Shown piece after piece: positions 5,533-6,805 of a stretch of DNA of 6,805 bases. How positions within the stretch are numbered: position 1 is the stretch's first letter; every line of letters starts with the position of its first letter. The notes beneath the pieces are model-generated. The model worked only from the letters and a program-made list of their open reading frames with translations, was not told where the DNA came from and searched no databases. The position numbers and the translations under genes are program-made. The stretch is from Caldilinea sp. (lineage in GTDB: Bacteria; Chloroflexota; Anaerolineae; Caldilineales; Caldilineaceae), in NCBI GenBank assembly GCA_026389955.1, contig JAPLGY010000253.1, positions 1 to 6,805 of the forward strand, written 5' to 3'.

Positions 5533-6225
5533 TCAATTTTCACGCAACGCATAGCCGACGCCCCGCACAGTCTGAAGCAGGCGCGACTTGCCACCCGCCT
5601 CCAGCTTGCTGCGCAGATAACGTACATACACTTCGATAATATTGCTTTCACCACCAAAGTCATATTCCCAGATATGCTCGTAAATGACCTCACGGGTCAA
5701 CACCTGGCCCGGGTGGCGCATAAACAGCTCCAGCAGATCAAACTCTTTGGCGGTCAGTTCGACCCCGTCGCCGCCACGGCGGACCTGACGCGTGCGCGGG
5801 GTGAGCTCCAGGTCCGCATACCGGTAGACCTCTGGAGCCACTTCCATCCGATGGCGCCGAAACAGGGCGCGCAGACGGGCCAGCAGTTCGTCAAAAGCGA
5901 ACGGTTTGACCATGTAGTCGTCGGCACCGGCATCCAGCCCGGTGACCCGGTCCTGCACCGAATCACGAGCAGTCAACATCAAAATCGGCACGTTGGAGGC
6001 GCTGCGCAGCCGACGACAGACCTCCAGGCCATCCAGTTTGGGCAACATGACATCCAAAATTACCGCATCGGGCACCATCTCCCGTGCCACCCGCAGCGCT
6101 GTTTCGCCGTCTTCGGCAGTATCGATCGTGTAACCCTCAAAAAGCAACCCTCGCCGCAACAGATCTCGAATGCGGCGGTCATGCTTCGTTTCACACCGCC
6201 TGGAGAAGGATGCTACAATCGACAA
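5533..6225 (-). CDS. OmpR/PhoB-family response regulator with a disrupted 5' end (possible pseudogene)
   Basis: The clear homology starts at [17 protein letters not shown] (Asp codon 6178-6180). It includes the phospho-acceptor Asp of [12 protein letters not shown], the switch Thr of MLTARD and the Lys of VKPF. A complete OmpR winged-helix domain follows, with [20 protein letters not shown] and [11 protein letters not shown], ending in [10 protein letters not shown]. Family role: a phosphorylated dimer binds DNA near promoters. The normal first strand (ILVVEDD-like) is absent. The open frame reads Lys-His where the Mg-binding acidic pair should be and continues upstream with unrelated residues to 6303. 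The best ancestral start, a GTG at 6192-6194, is out of frame. The coordinate 6225 is an in-frame TTG giving 230 aa, a normal family length, but it has no clear ribosome binding site and is a placeholder. The gene may be a pseudogene, may be expressed as a receiver-damaged regulator, or may contain a sequence error. It is cotranscribed with the URO-D gene. Confidence 0.75.
   Translation of the reverse strand: MSIVASFSRRCETKHDRRIRDLLRRGLLFEGYTIDTAEDGETALRVAREMVPDAVILDVMLPKLDGLEVCRRLRSASNVPILMLTARDSVQDRVTGLDAGADDYMVKPFAFDELLARLRALFRRHRMEVAPEVYRYADLELTPRTRQVRRGGDGVELTAKEFDLLELFMRHPGQVLTREVIYEHIWEYDFGGESNIIEVYVRYLRSKLEAGGKSRLLQTVRGVGYALREN
6174..6200. promoter_or_regulatory. 6-bp inverted repeat between the divergent regulator and fumarase genes
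   Basis: GGCGGT (6174-6179) and ACCGCC (6195-6200) are exact inverted arms 15 nt apart. They enclose the remnant regulator start, and the right arm touches the -35 box of the fumarase promoter. It could be an operator or a coincidence within GC-rich coding DNA. Confidence is low. Confidence 0.25.
6178..6194 (-). other. Remnant of the original response regulator start (Met-Lys-Arg-Ser), out of frame
   Basis: On the minus strand, GTGAAACGAAGCAT (6181-6194) reads Met-Lys-Arg-Ser plus two bases of the next codon, and then meets GACCGCCGC (Asp-Arg-Arg), where the conserved receiver continues. An intact gene would have MKRSI-LVVDD-like residues between. The number of missing bases must be of the form 3n+1, and 16 would restore a ten-residue beginning of normal length. 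AGG lies 5 nt before the GTG as a weak binding site. This reading is an inference from typical family N-termini. Confidence 0.5.
6190..6219 (+). promoter_or_regulatory. Sigma-70-type promoter for the fumarase gene
   Basis: TTCACA (6190-6195) and TACAAT (6214-6219) are 18 bp apart; each differs from the consensus by one base. The predicted start near 6226 gives a leader of about 105 nt before the fumarase ATG. The -35 box overlaps the original start region of the divergent response regulator gene, so damage there and the promoter share the same bases. Confidence 0.6.
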
Positions 6226-6331
6226 AGAAGAACAGCATTTCCAGCCGGCAGCGTAAAAAAAGACGAGGCCGGCGGTTTGCAGCCAATCAGCTATTTTGCA
6301 CACACCACACCATCCACCAAGGAGTTTCTGT
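6226..6331 (+). other. 5' leader of the fumarase gene
   Basis: The leader contains two copies of the self-complementary GCCGGC (6244-6249 and 6268-6273), which can pair across an 18-nt loop including an A7 run (6255-6261). AAGGAG (6319-6324) is a strong ribosome binding site 7 nt before the ATG. I see no known riboswitch. The minus-strand open frame that crosses this stretch up to 6303 has no family resemblance here. Confidence 0.45.
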
Positions 6332-6805
6332 ATGGCAGAACCAACCTATCGCATCGAACGCGACAGCATGGGCGAAATCCAAGTGCCTGCCAATGCCCTC
6401 TACAGCGCCCAGACACAGCGCGCCGTCGAAAATTTTCCGGTCAGCAATCTCCGCTTCCCACGCACCTTCATCCGTGCACTTGCGCTGATCAAAGGCGCAG
6501 CAGCGGCTGTCAACCAGCGCCTGGGCTTGCTGGAGGCAGATATGGCACAGGCCATCCAGGCGGCAGCCAACGACGTTGCCAACGGCCAGTACGACGAACA
6601 GTTTGTCCTCGACATCTTCCAGACCGGCTCGGGAACCAGCACCAACATGAACACCAACGAGGTGCTGGCCTCGCTGGCGGCTGCGCGGCTGGGGAGCAAG
6701 GTGCACCCCAACGACCATGTCAACATGAGCCAGAGCAGCAACGATGTGATCCCAACCGCCATCCACCTGAGTGCCTACCTGGCTGTCCACGAAGAGCTGC
6801 TGCCA
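6332..6805 (+). CDS. fumC: Class II fumarate hydratase (5' part, runs off the window)
   Basis: The first 158 codons are present from an ATG with AAGGAG seven bases upstream. The start [20 protein letters not shown] and [13 protein letters not shown] match class II fumarases of the FumC type closely. The first conserved substrate region reads [16 protein letters not shown] (96-111). [14 protein letters not shown] (125-138) holds the His, Asn and Asp of the B-site loop and the Ser-Ser-Asn of the active site. Family role: a homotetrameric, iron-free cytoplasmic enzyme that reversibly hydrates fumarate to malate in the TCA cycle. The family signature GSSxMPxKxNP lies beyond the window. Aspartase is the main alternative, because [11 protein letters not shown] also resembles that branch, but QTGSG and the N-terminal block favour fumarase. 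The gene is transcribed away from the response regulator from its own promoter. Confidence 0.9.
   Translation, partial: MAEPTYRIERDSMGEIQVPANALYSAQTQRAVENFPVSNLRFPRTFIRALALIKGAAAAVNQRLGLLEADMAQAIQAAANDVANGQYDEQFVLDIFQTGSGTSTNMNTNEVLASLAAARLGSKVHPNDHVNMSQSSNDVIPTAIHLSAYLAVHEELLP

Noticed and set aside
6181..6190. Single-base insertion in the regulator (removing one C gives Glu-Asp-Asp-Arg-Arg)
   Set aside because: It restores the acidic residues, but an in-frame TGA lies two codons upstream and no ILVV strand appears, so the MKRS remnant with a larger deletion explains more.
6226..6303. Response regulator extended to the GTG at 6303
   Set aside because: The added residues match nothing in receivers, include the fumarase leader, and still do not supply the missing first strand.
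6287..6790. A 167-codon minus-strand open frame across the fumarase
   Set aside because: It is antisense to a strongly conserved fumarase sequence and has no family resemblance.
1..6805. CRISPR arrays, insertion sequences, tRNA or rRNA genes
   Set aside because: No spaced direct repeats, transposase motifs, terminal inverted repeats or structured RNA signatures were seen on either strand.

Overview
The window looks like ordinary chromosomal DNA of a GC-rich bacterium, most likely a member of the Chloroflexota (Caldilineae/Anaerolineae-like). The taxonomic guess rests on the secreted sugar dehydrogenase ending in a YLPLV-type tail, which I associate with exported proteins of that phylum, on the non-HemE URO-D family protein, and on the overall gene style. 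It is an inference; there is no rRNA or other phylogenetic marker here. No mobile element, CRISPR array, tRNA or rRNA was seen.

Plus strand, left (1-1593): the 3' end of a 2-oxo acid dehydrogenase E1 beta gene overlaps an E2 (dihydrolipoamide acyltransferase) gene by 8 nt, and 24 nt later comes a small acyl carrier protein gene with its own ribosome binding site. This is the end of a pyruvate dehydrogenase-type operon carrying a dedicated ACP. Plus strand, centre (1624-3180): an orphan sensor histidine kinase has a near-consensus promoter placed so that transcription should begin at the start codon (leaderless mRNA). A perfect 7-bp dyad flanks the -35 box.

Minus strand (3196-6225): reading leftwards from the right, an OmpR-type response regulator and a URO-D family protein form a two-gene operon with a 9-nt gap. 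A secreted PQQ-type glucose/sorbosone dehydrogenase follows after 78 nt and ends 15 nt from the convergent kinase gene; a hairpin covers its stop codon. Plus strand, right (6190-6805): a divergent promoter leads to a class II fumarase gene that runs off the window.

The pieces suggest central carbon metabolism (oxidative decarboxylation of a 2-oxo acid, fumarase), periplasmic or surface sugar oxidation, and two-component regulation. The kinase and regulator lie about 2.4 kb apart and point in opposite directions, and each lacks an adjacent partner, so they may be a separated pair. The two most notable points are the ACP inside a 2-oxo acid dehydrogenase operon and the response regulator's damaged 5' end. 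A remnant start reading Met-Lys-Arg-Ser lies out of frame with the rest, and the first beta strand and the Mg-binding acidic pair of the receiver are missing from the open frame.
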